From Dyadobacter soli (GTDB lineage Bacteria; Bacteroidota; Bacteroidia; Cytophagales; Spirosomataceae): a stretch of DNA of 64,000 nt. How positions within the stretch are numbered: the stretch's first letter is position 1; each line of letters opens with the position of its first letter. Location of the stretch: positions 248,001-312,000 of the forward strand of contig NZ_FNAN01000005.1 in assembly GCF_900101885.1 (NCBI RefSeq), in the 5' to 3' direction. Below, one piece after another: positions 54,717-64,000 of this stretch. Under the pieces are notes generated by a model, which made no database searches, was not told where the DNA came from, and saw only the letters and a program-made list of their open reading frames with translations. The translations under genes and the position numbers were made by a program.

Positions 54717-56183
54717 TTAAAACTTCCTGTTCCACTCTTTCAGCCAGCGTTCGATCACCACTTTGGTTTGGGTAAAGAACTCAACCGCGTGCTTGCCCTG
54801 GCCATGAAGGTCGCCATAGAAGCTGTCCTTCCACCCCGAGAACGGGAATTGCGCCACCGGAGCGGCCACACCGATATTGATACCGATATTTCCGGCCTCC
54901 GCCTCATGACGGAACCGGCGCGCATTCAGGCCGCTGCTGGTAAAAATGCAGGCCATATTGCCATATTTACCGGAATTGATAAACCGGATCGCCTCTTCAA
55001 TGGTATTGATATGTACCAGGCTCAATACCGGCCCGAAAATCTCAGTCGCAGCCAGTTCGCCGTCCAGCGGAATGTCTTCTATTATGGTAGGCGCAATGAA
55101 GTTCCCTTTTTCATAGCCATCGACTTTCGCATTGCGACCATCCACAAGCACGCGGCCGCCTTCGTGCAAACCTTTGTCGATCAGGCTATGGACACGGGTT
55201 TTGCTCTCAGCCGTGATGACTGGTCCCATTTGCACATCCGAATCTAATCCAAAACCGGTTTTGCGGTTCCGGGCAGACTCTACCAGGCTTTCGGTAATAT
55301 CCTTGTGTTCGCCCACCGTAATGATCGTAGAAGCTGCAAGGCACCGCTGACCAGCACAGCCATAAACGCTGTCGATCACGATCTGCGAAGTCATATCGAT
55401 GTCTGCATCCGGCAGCACGATCACCGGGTTTTTGGCGCCGCCCTGTGCCTGCACGCGCTTGCCGTTGGCAGAACCTTTGGAATAAACATAGCGGGCCACA
55501 TTGGAAGAGCCAACGAAGCTAATGCCTTTAATAACAGGATGTTCCAGAATGGCATCTACCGTCTCTCTCGCGCCCTGCACGAGGTTCAGCACACCTTTTG
55601 GGAGGTCGAGCTGCTCCATTAATGCGACGATCTTCGTCATCGTCAGCGGCACTTTTTCCGACGGCTTGATAATGTAGCTGTTGCCGCAAGCGAGTGCGTA
55701 GGGGAGGAACCAGAACGTAATCATACCCGGGAAGTTGAACGGTGCAATACACGCGCAGGGGCCCAGCGGCTGGCGGATCATGTATTCGTCGATGCCTTTG
55801 GCAATGTCTTCGGAAAACTCGCCCTGGATGAGCGTCGGCATACCGCAGGCATTTTCCACATTCTCGATCGCGCGCACCATCTCCGCTTTCGCTTCAATGA
55901 ACGTCTTGCCGGATTCGAGTACGATAGTTCTTGCGATATCGTCGGCGTTATCTTCGAGTATGGTTTTTAGTTTAAACAAATATTGCACACGCTTCGAAAC
56001 CGGCGTATTTCTCCATTCCTGAAAACCTTCGTGGGCAGCTGCGGCGGCATCGGCTACGTCCTGCGCATTGCCGTACGGTACTTTTGCCAGCACTTCCTGC
56101 GTGGCGGGGTTCAGCACATCCACCAGATGGTCGGAATGGCTGTCGACCCAGCGGCCGTTGATGTAATTCTGTAATTTTTCCAT
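54717..56183 (-). CDS. iolA: CoA-acylating methylmalonate/malonate semialdehyde dehydrogenase
   Basis: 488 residues, aldehyde dehydrogenase superfamily, MmsA/IolA branch. Start [23 protein letters not shown]-binding [40 protein letters not shown], and catalytic Cys281 in [12 protein letters not shown]. It converts malonate semialdehyde from the IolJ step to acetyl-CoA and CO2 with NAD+ and CoA; the same enzyme serves valine degradation. It follows iolC by 14 bp. The larger gap to iolG downstream carries palindromic repeats. Confidence 0.94.
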   Translation of the reverse strand: MEKLQNYINGRWVDSHSDHLVDVLNPATQEVLAKVPYGNAQDVADAAAAAHEGFQEWRNTPVSKRVQYLFKLKTILEDNADDIARTIVLESGKTFIEAKAEMVRAIENVENACGMPTLIQGEFSEDIAKGIDEYMIRQPLGPCACIAPFNFPGMITFWFLPYALACGNSYIIKPSEKVPLTMTKIVALMEQLDLPKGVLNLVQGARETVDAILEHPVIKGISFVGSSNVARYVYSKGSANGKRVQAQGGAKNPVIVLPDADIDMTSQIVIDSVYGCAGQRCLAASTIITVGEHKDITESLVESARNRKTGFGLDSDVQMGPVITAESKTRVHSLIDKGLHEGGRVLVDGRNAKVDGYEKGNFIAPTIIEDIPLDGELAATEIFGPVLSLVHINTIEEAIRFINSGKYGNMACIFTSSGLNARRFRHEAEAGNIGINIGVAAPVAQFPFSGWKDSFYGDLHGQGKHAVEFFTQTKVVIERWLKEWNRKF

Positions 56184-56197
56184 TTGTATTTTAAAAC

Positions 56198-57205
56198 TTA
56201 TAATCCTCCGTATCCTTCCGTAAATGCCATAACCTCGTCGTAAGAAGGCATGAAATTGGCGCAGCCTTCACGCGTGACGATGATCGCTCCGCAGGCATTG
56301 CCCATTCGCACACTTTTGTAGAGATCCCAGCCGCGCAACAGCCCGAACGAGAAGCCCGCACAAAAAGCGTCACCGGCCCCAAGCACATTCAAAACTTCCA
56401 CCGGGAACCCAGGTACTTTAACTTCCTCCTTACCCGGCTGAAAAATGGACGCACCATCTTTACCGCGCTTCACCACCAGTGTCTCCACGCCGGAACGCAG
56501 AATTTCACTAATCGCATTCTCGATATTTCCGCGGATTTCAGGCGCCGATATTTGCTGGTGTTTGATCAAAAGCTGTTCTTTATCAGTCAAAAACGTAGCG
56601 AGAATTTCTTCCTCAGTCCCCACTACAATGTTAAAACTACCCAAAGCCGCACGGATGGTCACACCAAATGCGCGGGGATCAAACCACTGGTCGGCGCGGA
56701 AATCGATGTCGAGCAGGCGGGTAACGCCGTTCTTTTTCGCCAATTCCAATGCATAAAACATCGCGGTACGGCTCGGGTCCTTGCTGAATGCGGTCCCGGA
56801 GAACGCCGCGGCCTTAAAATCCTGGAACGGTAGGGCGGATACGTGGTCGATATTCAGGTTGATATCCGCGCAGTTTTCGCGGTAGTAAACCAGTGGAAAG
56901 CGGTCGGGCGGCTCGATGCCGAGTACGACAGCCGAGCTGCGCGTTCCTTCGATGACCGTCACCCATTCTGTGATAATGCCTTCGTTGTCCAGGAAATGCT
57001 TGATGAAATTCCCCACCTGATCGTTGCCGATACCGGTGAGAATGGCCGTTTCCAGGCCCAGCCGGCGGCTTCCCGTGGCGATATTGAGCGGGCACCCGCC
57101 CACAAATGCATTGAATGCCTCGATTTTTTCAAAAGGGCTGCCCACGTTGGCCGAGTAGAGGTCAATGGACGAGCGGCCAAGGGTAAGTAGATCGTATTTG
57201 CGCAT
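56198..57205 (-). CDS. iolC: 5-dehydro-2-deoxygluconokinase (PfkB family)
   Basis: 335 residues. Ribokinase-type fold with the start [20 protein letters not shown], the substrate-binding [20 protein letters not shown] and the PfkB signature [17 protein letters not shown] with the catalytic Asp279. It phosphorylates 5-dehydro-2-deoxygluconate to the 6-phosphate for IolJ. It follows iolB by 21 bp. Length and motifs are normal; in some Proteobacteria IolC is fused to an aldolase-like domain, which is not the case here. Confidence 0.94.
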   Translation of the reverse strand: MRKYDLLTLGRSSIDLYSANVGSPFEKIEAFNAFVGGCPLNIATGSRRLGLETAILTGIGNDQVGNFIKHFLDNEGIITEWVTVIEGTRSSAVVLGIEPPDRFPLVYYRENCADINLNIDHVSALPFQDFKAAAFSGTAFSKDPSRTAMFYALELAKKNGVTRLLDIDFRADQWFDPRAFGVTIRAALGSFNIVVGTEEEILATFLTDKEQLLIKHQQISAPEIRGNIENAISEILRSGVETLVVKRGKDGASIFQPGKEEVKVPGFPVEVLNVLGAGDAFCAGFSFGLLRGWDLYKSVRMGNACGAIIVTREGCANFMPSYDEVMAFTEGYGGL

Positions 57206-57226
57206 GTTAATGGTTGTTTGAAACGC

Positions 57227-58090
57227 CTATCCGTTCATTTCAGCGGTGACGATCGGTAATCTCGGGTCGGCGCCTTTCCAGCTGCCGTAAATCCAGTCGT
57301 GGTCGGGGTCGGATGTATTGGCTAGCGACTGGTCGCTCCCAGCCAGGAAATTGAGGTAATACACATTGTAGCCGTGGCCAGCCACCACCGGGTGATAGCC
57401 CTTCGGGACTAGTACGGCCTCGTTGTTTTTCACACGGACGATCTCGTCCAGCGAACGGTCTTCGGTATAAACCTGCTGAATGGCGTAGCCTTGCGGTTTG
57501 TCGATTTTGTAGAAATAGATTTCTTCGAGATTCGCTTCGAGCAACGTGCCGTCATCGGCAACCTTGCGCTCGTCGTGCTTGTGCGCGGGGAAGGAGCTCC
57601 AATTGCCCGACGGCGTGTACACTTCCACGCAGACGATCTTGTGGCATCCGAAGCCCGGTTCGAGCAGGCTGTTGATCTGGCGGTTGGCATTGTCTCCCCC
57701 GCGGTATTCGATCGCCGCTTCCTCGGGGCGTTTCATGCGCGGCGGATGATCTTCGTCGGACAACACCTTGCAAATTGCAATGTCGGTGCCGGGCGATTGC
57801 GCGGTGAGTACGAACGGCGTCCGGCGCGAAAGGTACATTGCGTGGCCGATCCCGCTGAACACGTCTTTCCGGCCATTACCCGTTTCCCAGACCTGCCCGG
57901 CGGCTTCCACTTTGAAATTTCCGCCCAGCAATGCGAAGCAATATTCATAATCGCCCGTATCTCCCACGATTTGTTCGCCTGCTTCCAGTATTTTAGCTTC
58001 GAAGTTCAGGTACGTCCAGCCAGCCTGTTCGGCGGTGAGGGAATGATAGGTCTTGTCGTGTGTTCGGGGCTTGATCAGCAGGTTACTCAT
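57227..58090 (-). CDS. iolB: 5-deoxy-glucuronate isomerase
   Basis: 287 residues from the ATG at 58090; the longer frame reaching 58144 would lie within the promoter. Bicupin of the KduI/IolB family: YEYCFALLGGNFKVEAAG in the first half, and WSSFPAHKHDERK (metal-ligand His pair with Glu) with EEIYFYKIDKPQGYAIQQVY in the second. It isomerises 5-deoxy-glucuronate to 5-dehydro-2-deoxygluconate. First gene of the operon; the regulatory region with a LacI-type palindrome is directly upstream. Confidence 0.94.
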   Translation of the reverse strand: MSNLLIKPRTHDKTYHSLTAEQAGWTYLNFEAKILEAGEQIVGDTGDYEYCFALLGGNFKVEAAGQVWETGNGRKDVFSGIGHAMYLSRRTPFVLTAQSPGTDIAICKVLSDEDHPPRMKRPEEAAIEYRGGDNANRQINSLLEPGFGCHKIVCVEVYTPSGNWSSFPAHKHDERKVADDGTLLEANLEEIYFYKIDKPQGYAIQQVYTEDRSLDEIVRVKNNEAVLVPKGYHPVVAGHGYNVYYLNFLAGSDQSLANTSDPDHDWIYGSWKGADPRLPIVTAEMNG

Positions 58091-58169
58091 TGTGGTAAAT
58101 CCATTACATTTGCACAATGATAGTGTTGTATAAATTAAACACAAAATGTAAATATGTTAATATCGAATG

Positions 58170-58179
58170 CAAACGTTTG
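58170..58179. promoter_or_regulatory. LacI-type operator palindrome and probable iol promoter region
   Basis: CAAACGTTTG is a perfect 10-bp palindrome with central CG, the usual form of LacI-family operators, in the 126-bp gap between iolB and the LacI-type gene. On the minus strand TTTGC at its end can act as -33 for a TACATTTTG-like -7 box about 20 bases on (58144-58153), so a bound repressor would block the iol promoter. The regulator next door is the obvious candidate to bind. Confidence 0.55.
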
Positions 58180-58216
58180 AAAAAATTTCAAAGATTTAAT
58201 TGCTATATTCCAACTC

Positions 58217-59248
58217 ATGAATTCCTCACGTCCTGTTACGATTAAAGACATTGCACGCCGTTTCCGGTGCTCCCCATCCACCGTTTCCCGGGCGTTGAAC
58301 GACCATCCGGCCATCAATGAAGACACCCGCAAAAACATCCAGGAATACGCCAAGGAGGTAGGTTACCAGCGCAATGAAGTGTCGCTGAGCCTGCTCAACA
58401 AAAAGACTGCATCCCTAGGGGTGGTAGTACCGACGATCAGTAATTATTACGAAACCGCGGTCATCGAAGGCCTGCACACTGTGTTACAACCTATGGGTTA
58501 CACACTCAACATCTGCGTGACCAATGAGAGCTACCTGCTCGAAAAGGAATCGCTTTCCAAACTGCTCTCCAACCGGACGGAAGGGATATTTCTCTCAGTT
58601 TCCCAGGAAACTTACGACGCCGGTTACTACGAGCACCTCGAAAACGTGATCCAGCGCAAAACACCCCTCATTTTCATTGACCGTGAATACGAGGATTTCG
58701 AAACCAGCCGCGCCACGGTGGACGATTACCACGGCGCATTCGCAGCCGTAGAGCATTTGATATCAATCGGTTATAAGCAAATCGCGCATTTGAAGGGCCC
58801 GAACGGCCTCACCGTTTCCGAACAGCGTTTCAAGGGGTATATCAATTGTTTGAAAAAACACAACATGCCCATTCGCGAAGAGTTGATCCTCAATACCAAT
58901 TTCAATGTGGAAAGCGCCATTCTCCCCACCAAGCGCCTGCTCGAACTCGCTTCTCCGCCCGATGCGATCTTCGGAGTGAACGACCAGGTGGCCATCGGTG
59001 CCATGCGCGTCGCGAAGGACAAAGGCCTCCGTATTCCGCAGGATATCGGGCTCGTCGGTTTCGATAATTCGCCGATTTCGGCTTACACATTTCCATCGCT
59101 CACTACCGTGCACCGGCCGGGCCGGAAGATCGGTATGGAGGCTTCGCGCTTGTTTCTCAATCAGTTGAATGGCTCAGGGGATTTTGCGCCGGAGAGCATT
59201 GTATTGCCGTCGGAGCTGGTGATCCGGGAGTCTTCGCTGCGGATTTAG
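58217..59248 (+). CDS. LacI family transcriptional regulator, divergent from the inositol operon
   Basis: 343 residues. Helix-turn-helix at about 8-27 (TIKDIARRFRCSPSTVSRAL) with hinge sequence up to residue 60, then a periplasmic-binding-protein-like sensor domain (LGVVVPTISNYYETAVIEGL, then FIDREYEDFETSRATVDDYH, IFGVNDQVAIGAMRVAKDKG, IGLVGFDNSPISAY). Divergent from iolB with a CAAACGTTTG palindrome between them, so it probably represses or activates the iol genes in response to inositol or a catabolite. Bacillus uses a DeoR-type IolR, so this would be a different regulator class. Confidence 0.93.
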   Translation: MNSSRPVTIKDIARRFRCSPSTVSRALNDHPAINEDTRKNIQEYAKEVGYQRNEVSLSLLNKKTASLGVVVPTISNYYETAVIEGLHTVLQPMGYTLNICVTNESYLLEKESLSKLLSNRTEGIFLSVSQETYDAGYYEHLENVIQRKTPLIFIDREYEDFETSRATVDDYHGAFAAVEHLISIGYKQIAHLKGPNGLTVSEQRFKGYINCLKKHNMPIREELILNTNFNVESAILPTKRLLELASPPDAIFGVNDQVAIGAMRVAKDKGLRIPQDIGLVGFDNSPISAYTFPSLTTVHRPGRKIGMEASRLFLNQLNGSGDFAPESIVLPSELVIRESSLRI

Positions 59249-59351
59249 CAAATTCTTTTTTGTAGAAATAAAATAGAAGGTAACTGCCAGATACTTTGAG
59301 AAAATATCAATAATTTCGGTGATCTGTAACTCTTCTATCTGATTTATTAAC

Positions 59352-61997
59352 TTGACTTTTACATTCCCTTCAATCCGACTTTTCCTGTCTGTATTGTGTG
59401 TGCTTGCTATGTGCGTGAGCGAACTTCGGGCAGTTCCTTCCATTGGCATCAAGCCTGTTCCTTCATGGGTGATCCCGGTAACGCCGGGCGGGAAGGCGCC
59501 CTCGGCCAAGGATTTTTCAGGGGGATATTATCTTACTTTTGTCGACAAGCAGGTCAACCTGGCCGCGAAGACTACTTACAAGCGTTTCGTAAGGCAAATC
59601 GTTTCGGAAAGCGGGATTCAGAACGGCTCGGAGATTTCGGTTACATTCGATCCGGCCTACGAGCGGGTGGATTTCCATGAAGTGACTGTCTGGCGGGCCG
59701 GGCAGCGCATTGCTCATTTGAATCAGGGGGATTTCAAGGTGATGCCAGTGGAATCTGAGCGGCAGCGGTTTATTTATAACGGCTACCATTCCGCCTCGCT
59801 GGTGTTGAAGGACATCCGCAAAGGCGACCGGATCGACGTGGCTTATTCGACAATCGGCTGGAACCCGGTTTTTATGAATAAATATTCCGATTTGATGTAT
59901 TTCAATGCATATGACTACATCTCGCATATCCACAACTCCATTCTTGCACCTGTTGGAAGAGTACTGTATTTCAAGGATTTCAATAAACCTCCTTTAGGAA
60001 ATGCCCGGAACGTCGGCGGAAATACGCTCTACGAATGGGATACACGTAATGTAAAAAAGAATTCCTACGACGACTATGTACCCGGATGGTATGAGAAAGA
60101 GCCGTCGGTGCAGGTAACCGAATTCGGGACCTGGAAGGAAGTTACCGATTGGGGGCTCAATTTCTACCAGGTACCAGCACCCTCGGGAGCTTTGAAAGCA
60201 AAGGTAGAGGAGTGGAAAGCACAAAGTGAGAGCACACTGGAATTCATCGGAAAGGCGGTTCGCTTTGTGCAGGATGAGATTCGCTACCTGGGCATTGAAA
60301 CCGGTGAAAATTCCCATCGGCCGCACAAGCCGGAAGAGGTATTTGCCCAACGATATGGCGATTGTAAAGATAAGGCATTCCTGCTATGCGCCATTTTACG
60401 ATCGAATGACATTGAATGTGACCCGGTTCTGGTCGATTCGTACAAACGCTCGCATGTGGCGGATTATCTGCCTTCTCCTTCGGATTTCAATCACGTGATC
60501 GCCCGTGTGCGTGTGCAGGAGAAGAGCGCTAAGGACAATGAAACCAGTTTCGCATTCATTGATGCCACAATGGCTTTGCAGGGCGGTGCAGTTCCGCAAA
60601 TGTATTGCCCGCCTTACGGAAAAGGCTTGCTCCTCAAAAGCGGTCAGACGCAGCTGGTCACGATCCCGGACCATAATGCCGGTAATATCGACATCGTGGA
60701 GGATATCTATCTGCCAGCGACCGGTGATTCTAGTGCGAAAGGCAGGATACAAGTGAAAACGGCCTATTACAAAGGCGATGCGGACGATTTTCGGGCACAA
60801 TTTCAGCAAGGGCATGTGTCGGAACTGGAAGAGAATTATCTCAATTTTTATAAGGACCTTTTCAAACACGCCGGGGTGGAGTCCACGGATACGCTCGAAT
60901 ACTATGACCAGCGCGAAGGCAACAGCTTTTCACTCGTAGAGCGGTATGCGCTTAAAAATCCCTGGAAGCTCGATAGCACGACTAACAAGTTCTATTTCGA
61001 CGTCTTTGGCAAAACCCTCTACACCACGCTGACCATTTTGCCGGGCCGCCCCAGGAAAGACCCGATTTTGCTTAAATTCCCAAACGACCAGAGCTACATT
61101 ATTAACGTCCATATGCCGGATGCGTGGACCATTACCCAGGATAAGTGGGAGATCAAGCGCGGTTCGTACGTTATCAGTTTTGAATCGAGATACCTTCCCG
61201 AGGAATACACCTGGCAGCTCAAATACCATTTTAAAACACTGAAAGACCATGTGCCGGTGACCGAAGCCAAGCAGTACAAGGCGGATATCGACAAGCTGGT
61301 TGAAAATCTCGAATATCAGTTAACGGAGCCGAAATCCGTCGGCGGGTTTGAGGTATCCGACATCAATGGCTGGATGGTGGGGCTATTGATTGTCGCCGTG
61401 ATATTCACAATCAACTTTTTCAGACGATTGTACCGCTATTCACCGGGGTACCGGCACTACCACGAGCCGGGTATAGAATTGAGCAGCTGGTTGATTTTTC
61501 TGGCGATAGGTATTGGATTTCAGCCGCTTACCCTGTTGTTTCAACTTATTGGCCAGCAACTGCCGGCCTACGTTTCATTGATCCACTGGAACGCGCTCGA
61601 ACCCAGGGGTATATTGATTTCGACGGCTTACCGTGCGGTGCTGGTCTTTGAGTTGTGTTTTAATGTCGGGATGGTCGGGTACGCCGTGCTGGTTGCTGTT
61701 TTGTTCTTCAAAAAGCGGGATTCTTTTCCGAAACTTTATATCTACTACCTGGGGATCAACCTGTCGGGTGCCATTCTGGACGCCTGTGCAAGCTACGCAT
61801 TGGCAGGCGATTTACTTGGTGGCGAGTTCAACGAAACCATCGCCACGATAGGCCGGTCGATGTTTTACTCCGCAATTTGGATCCCGTACCTGATCAAATC
61901 TTCGCGCGTGCAGCGCACATTTGTGAATACCTACGGCGACCTGCCCGCAGAAAAAGAACTGAGCGAAGGTGCAGAAGTAGCAGAGCCTTTGGAATAG
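59352..61997 (+). CDS. DUF3857/transglutaminase-like protein with C-terminal membrane helices
   Basis: 881 residues with a TTG start; no ATG gives the signal peptide (FLSVLCVLAMCVSELRA). DUF3857 spans about 60-240 (YLTFVDKQVNLAAKTTYKRF). The transglutaminase-like core at about 300-400 has Cys338 in YGDCKDKAFLL, a His in DFNHVIARV and Asp in FIDATM, a complete triad. Then a beta-rich part, one helix at about 675-695 (WMVGLLIVAVIFTINFF) and three or four membrane helices near the end. Proteins like this are common and unassigned in Bacteroidota; a role in cleaving or linking periplasmic peptides is a guess. Monocistronic. Confidence 0.85.
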   Translation: MTFTFPSIRLFLSVLCVLAMCVSELRAVPSIGIKPVPSWVIPVTPGGKAPSAKDFSGGYYLTFVDKQVNLAAKTTYKRFVRQIVSESGIQNGSEISVTFDPAYERVDFHEVTVWRAGQRIAHLNQGDFKVMPVESERQRFIYNGYHSASLVLKDIRKGDRIDVAYSTIGWNPVFMNKYSDLMYFNAYDYISHIHNSILAPVGRVLYFKDFNKPPLGNARNVGGNTLYEWDTRNVKKNSYDDYVPGWYEKEPSVQVTEFGTWKEVTDWGLNFYQVPAPSGALKAKVEEWKAQSESTLEFIGKAVRFVQDEIRYLGIETGENSHRPHKPEEVFAQRYGDCKDKAFLLCAILRSNDIECDPVLVDSYKRSHVADYLPSPSDFNHVIARVRVQEKSAKDNETSFAFIDATMALQGGAVPQMYCPPYGKGLLLKSGQTQLVTIPDHNAGNIDIVEDIYLPATGDSSAKGRIQVKTAYYKGDADDFRAQFQQGHVSELEENYLNFYKDLFKHAGVESTDTLEYYDQREGNSFSLVERYALKNPWKLDSTTNKFYFDVFGKTLYTTLTILPGRPRKDPILLKFPNDQSYIINVHMPDAWTITQDKWEIKRGSYVISFESRYLPEEYTWQLKYHFKTLKDHVPVTEAKQYKADIDKLVENLEYQLTEPKSVGGFEVSDINGWMVGLLIVAVIFTINFFRRLYRYSPGYRHYHEPGIELSSWLIFLAIGIGFQPLTLLFQLIGQQLPAYVSLIHWNALEPRGILISTAYRAVLVFELCFNVGMVGYAVLVAVLFFKKRDSFPKLYIYYLGINLSGAILDACASYALAGDLLGGEFNETIATIGRSMFYSAIWIPYLIKSSRVQRTFVNTYGDLPAEKELSEGAEVAEPLE

Positions 61998-62018
61998 TAA
62001 TGTTGTTTAAAACAAAAC

Positions 62019-62055
62019 AAAAAGCCGGTCAGACTACTCCGACCGGCTTTTATTT
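62019..62055. terminator. Bidirectional terminator between DUF3857 gene and facing SusD gene
   Basis: AAAAGCCGGTC pairs with GACCGGCTTTT around an 8-nt loop, with A-run before and T-run after. Usable from both convergent genes. Confidence 0.85.
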
Positions 62056-62068
62056 GTGTACTCAAATA

Positions 62069-63763
62069 TCAATACCCATCATTCTGCTGCAAATACCCCG
62101 GTAAATTCGAGGCGCCGTCGATGGCGGTTTGCGGGATCGGGAAGATGCGTTTCTTCACGTCGGCGTTAGTTTTTTCGGTCCATTTGCCTTCGTATTTGCC
62201 GAAACGGATCATGTCCGGGCGGCGGAGCATTTCCCAGTAGAATTCGAAACCGCGTTCGCGGAAAAGCAGGTCGAGGTTCATGCTCGTGAGCGCGGGTGGT
62301 GCGAGTGTTTTCGTGCGCGAGGCGCGTACGAGGTTTACGTCGGCCAGGGCCCCGGCTGCGTCGTTGCCTTTGCGGAGTTTTGCTTCGGCACGCATCATGT
62401 AGATGTCCGCCAGACGTGCAATCACGATGTCGGCCTCGCCGCGGTTACGGCCCGTGTTCGACTTGTTGCTGAACTCGTATTTCTCCACGCGGTAGCCGGT
62501 GTTGTAGTTGCTGCCCGCGGTGGTAAAGTCGATCATTTCGGAGAAGCTTACGGGCAAGTCAGCACGGTTACGCGTCAGGTAGGTTAGCTTTCCTACTTTC
62601 AGCTTGCCGTCGGGGCAGCGGAGGAATGCGCCATTCACGCGCAATGCGCCATACTGCTGGCCTCTCAGGATGCCGCGGTTAATCTTGTAGTCGGCGTCGG
62701 CCAAACAAGTATCGGCAGCATTGGTGTAAACAGACATGTTTTGCTGGTAAAACCGCGGGTCACGCGAAGGATCGACGGCGCCATATGCCTGCACCCAGGT
62801 CTGGTAGAAATCGGAGGTAACGCCCGGGCCGTCGGTACCATTCGCCTGCGGAAATTCTGCTAATGGGAACTGGTCGCCGGAGATCGAGAAGTAGGCCATC
62901 CGGTTATGTCCGTTCAATTCGGCGCGCTGGTCAACGGCAAAGATGAGCTCGTCGTTGGTATGATTGTCGTTCCCGAAGATCGCGAAATAGTCAGACGAAA
63001 GTTTAGCCTGGCCGGAGTTGATCACCTTGTCGGTGTACTGGATTACCTTATCCATATCCTCGGCTTTGAAATCGAATGTCGTGCCGTAAATGTTGCGGTA
63101 CACGGCTGCATTCAGGTTTAGGCGTGCCAGCAAGCTCCAAACCGCGGCCTGGTTCAACCGGCCCGGTCCTACGGCCGATTTGGGCTGCAATACCGGCTCG
63201 ACAGCCAGGAATTCGCTTTCGATGTATTTCACAGCCTCGTCGCCACGGATGATTTTCGAGGTAGTTCCCGGATCATCCTTCACAAACACAATGCCGAACA
63301 AATCCAGCAACACCATATTGTAGTAAGCACGCATACCACGGGCCTCGGCGGTGTATAGCGCCACATTCGGGGATGTAGCGGTTTTGAGCCCTTCGATAGC
63401 CGTGATGCACCGCGAGATAGACTGTACCAGCTGGTTCCACGTGTTGTTCACGTTCGGGTCCGTGCTGGTGGTGTTGTGCGCGTGCAATGCGAGGTAAATA
63501 CCATTGTCGCCCCAGTCGGTGCCGCCGCGGTAGGGGAGAATGGCCTCGTCGGTGGAAATTTCCTGCAATGCAAAATAGGTGGTATGCTGGAAAAGGTTGG
63601 GTAGCAATGCATAAGTAGGTGCCAGCAGCCCGTTTACGGTTTCTTCTTCTGAAAGTTTCACGCTCAGCGTTTCGTCCAGCACTTGCTCTTTCAGGTCGGT
63701 ACAGGCGTTGCTGAGCATGAGCAGGCCGGTTACCGCGAATATGGTTGATAGTTTCTTCTTCAT
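62069..63763 (-). CDS. SusD/RagB family lipoprotein (fifth pair)
   Basis: 564 residues, signal with lipobox (VTGLLMLSNAC). SusD elements: EARGMRAYYNMVLLDLFGIV in the TPR-like region, IARLADIYMMRAEAKLRKGN, and LLFRERGFEFYWEMLRRPDM with RIFPIPQTAID at the end. The C-terminal PGYLQQNDGY is typical. It caps the SusC encoded immediately upstream on the minus strand, whose end is at 63774. Confidence 0.92.
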   Translation of the reverse strand: MKKKLSTIFAVTGLLMLSNACTDLKEQVLDETLSVKLSEEETVNGLLAPTYALLPNLFQHTTYFALQEISTDEAILPYRGGTDWGDNGIYLALHAHNTTSTDPNVNNTWNQLVQSISRCITAIEGLKTATSPNVALYTAEARGMRAYYNMVLLDLFGIVFVKDDPGTTSKIIRGDEAVKYIESEFLAVEPVLQPKSAVGPGRLNQAAVWSLLARLNLNAAVYRNIYGTTFDFKAEDMDKVIQYTDKVINSGQAKLSSDYFAIFGNDNHTNDELIFAVDQRAELNGHNRMAYFSISGDQFPLAEFPQANGTDGPGVTSDFYQTWVQAYGAVDPSRDPRFYQQNMSVYTNAADTCLADADYKINRGILRGQQYGALRVNGAFLRCPDGKLKVGKLTYLTRNRADLPVSFSEMIDFTTAGSNYNTGYRVEKYEFSNKSNTGRNRGEADIVIARLADIYMMRAEAKLRKGNDAAGALADVNLVRASRTKTLAPPALTSMNLDLLFRERGFEFYWEMLRRPDMIRFGKYEGKWTEKTNADVKKRIFPIPQTAIDGASNLPGYLQQNDGY

Positions 63764-63773
63764 GGGTCAATAA

Positions 63774-64000
63774 TTAAAAGCCGAGATTGATCGAGAAAAT
63801 GACGGTTTTCGATTTCGGATAACTCAGGTAATCGATACCATATGAGGTAATGCCGGCGATCGAACGGTCGTTGTTAACTTCCGGGTCGTAGCCACTGTAT
63901 TTCGTCCACAATGCCAGGTTCTGGCCGGTTACCGAAATGCGGGCTGTTTGTACCCATCTGTTAATGCCAAGCTTGGCGGTATTGAGGTTATAGCCCAACA
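63774..64000 (-). CDS. SusC-type transporter, C-terminal part only (cut by window end)
   Basis: Only the last 75 or so codons are in the window. The sequence (ISVTGQNLALWTKYSGYDPE, ITSYGIDYLSYPKSKTVIFS, ending INLGF) is the standard C-terminal strand region of SusC proteins, with the GYDPE and aromatic terminus. Ten bp separate its stop from the SusD start. Confidence 0.9.
   Translation of the reverse strand, partial: LGYNLNTAKLGINRWVQTARISVTGQNLALWTKYSGYDPEVNNDRSIAGITSYGIDYLSYPKSKTVIFSINLGF

Overview
The window looks like chromosomal DNA of a member of the Bacteroidota, most likely order Cytophagales and close to Dyadobacter or Spirosoma (genus is inference). Supporting signs are five SusC-type receptors (one cut by the window end), five SusD-type lipoproteins, a gliding-motility C-terminal sorting domain, an ECF sigma/FecR regulatory set, starts without a clear Shine-Dalgarno, and a few TAnnTTTG-type -7 boxes. 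No rRNA, tRNA, insertion sequence, phage gene or CRISPR array was recognised.

Layout. (1) 1-2.8 kb, minus strand: a TonB-dependent receptor followed by a DUF4249 lipoprotein cut by the window edge. (2) 3.3-17.3 kb, plus strand: a short FecR-like protein, an ECF sigma factor, a full FecR anti-sigma factor, and two consecutive SusC/SusD pairs plus a DUF1735 lipoprotein. Only the first SusC carries the STN signalling domain. (3) 17.8-32.8 kb, plus strand: two more SusC/SusD pairs, then a TIM-barrel sugar isomerase/hydratase-like protein, a two-domain DUF1080 protein broken by a one-base frameshift, a Tat-exported Gfo/Idh/MocA oxidoreductase and a DUF6807 protein. This set resembles the oxidise-then-cleave 3-keto-glycoside route. 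(4) 32.9-47.4 kb, mixed strands: a DUF6934 gene with a 51-residue partner, a cupin, a Dabb protein, an HxlR regulator, a GH9 glycosidase, an acyl-CoA dehydrogenase, a thioredoxin-like protein, small secreted proteins, an acyltransferase, an acyl-ACP desaturase, a large T9SS cargo protein and an S41 protease. (5) 47.8-58.1 kb, minus strand: a complete myo-inositol operon in the order iolB-iolC-iolA-iolG-transporter-iolJ-iolD-iolE, with a divergent LacI-type regulator at 58.2 kb. (6) 59.4-64 kb: a DUF3857/transglutaminase membrane protein, then the end of another SusC/SusD operon on the minus strand.

How the genes work together. Most of the window is sugar acquisition: SusCD pairs import oligosaccharides, the DUF1080/oxidoreductase set and GH9 process glycosides, and the iol operon takes myo-inositol through 2-keto-inositol to dihydroxyacetone phosphate, acetyl-CoA and CO2. 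The iol operon has a LacI-type palindrome in its divergent promoter region.

The most unusual non-coding content is a set of structured repeats between genes: an array of 31-bp cores arranged head-on at 43.47-43.76 kb, nested hairpins at 47.5-47.75 kb, and three different repeat elements inside the iol operon (a purine/pyrimidine hairpin, a 10-bp-period inverted array, and duplicated perfect palindromes).
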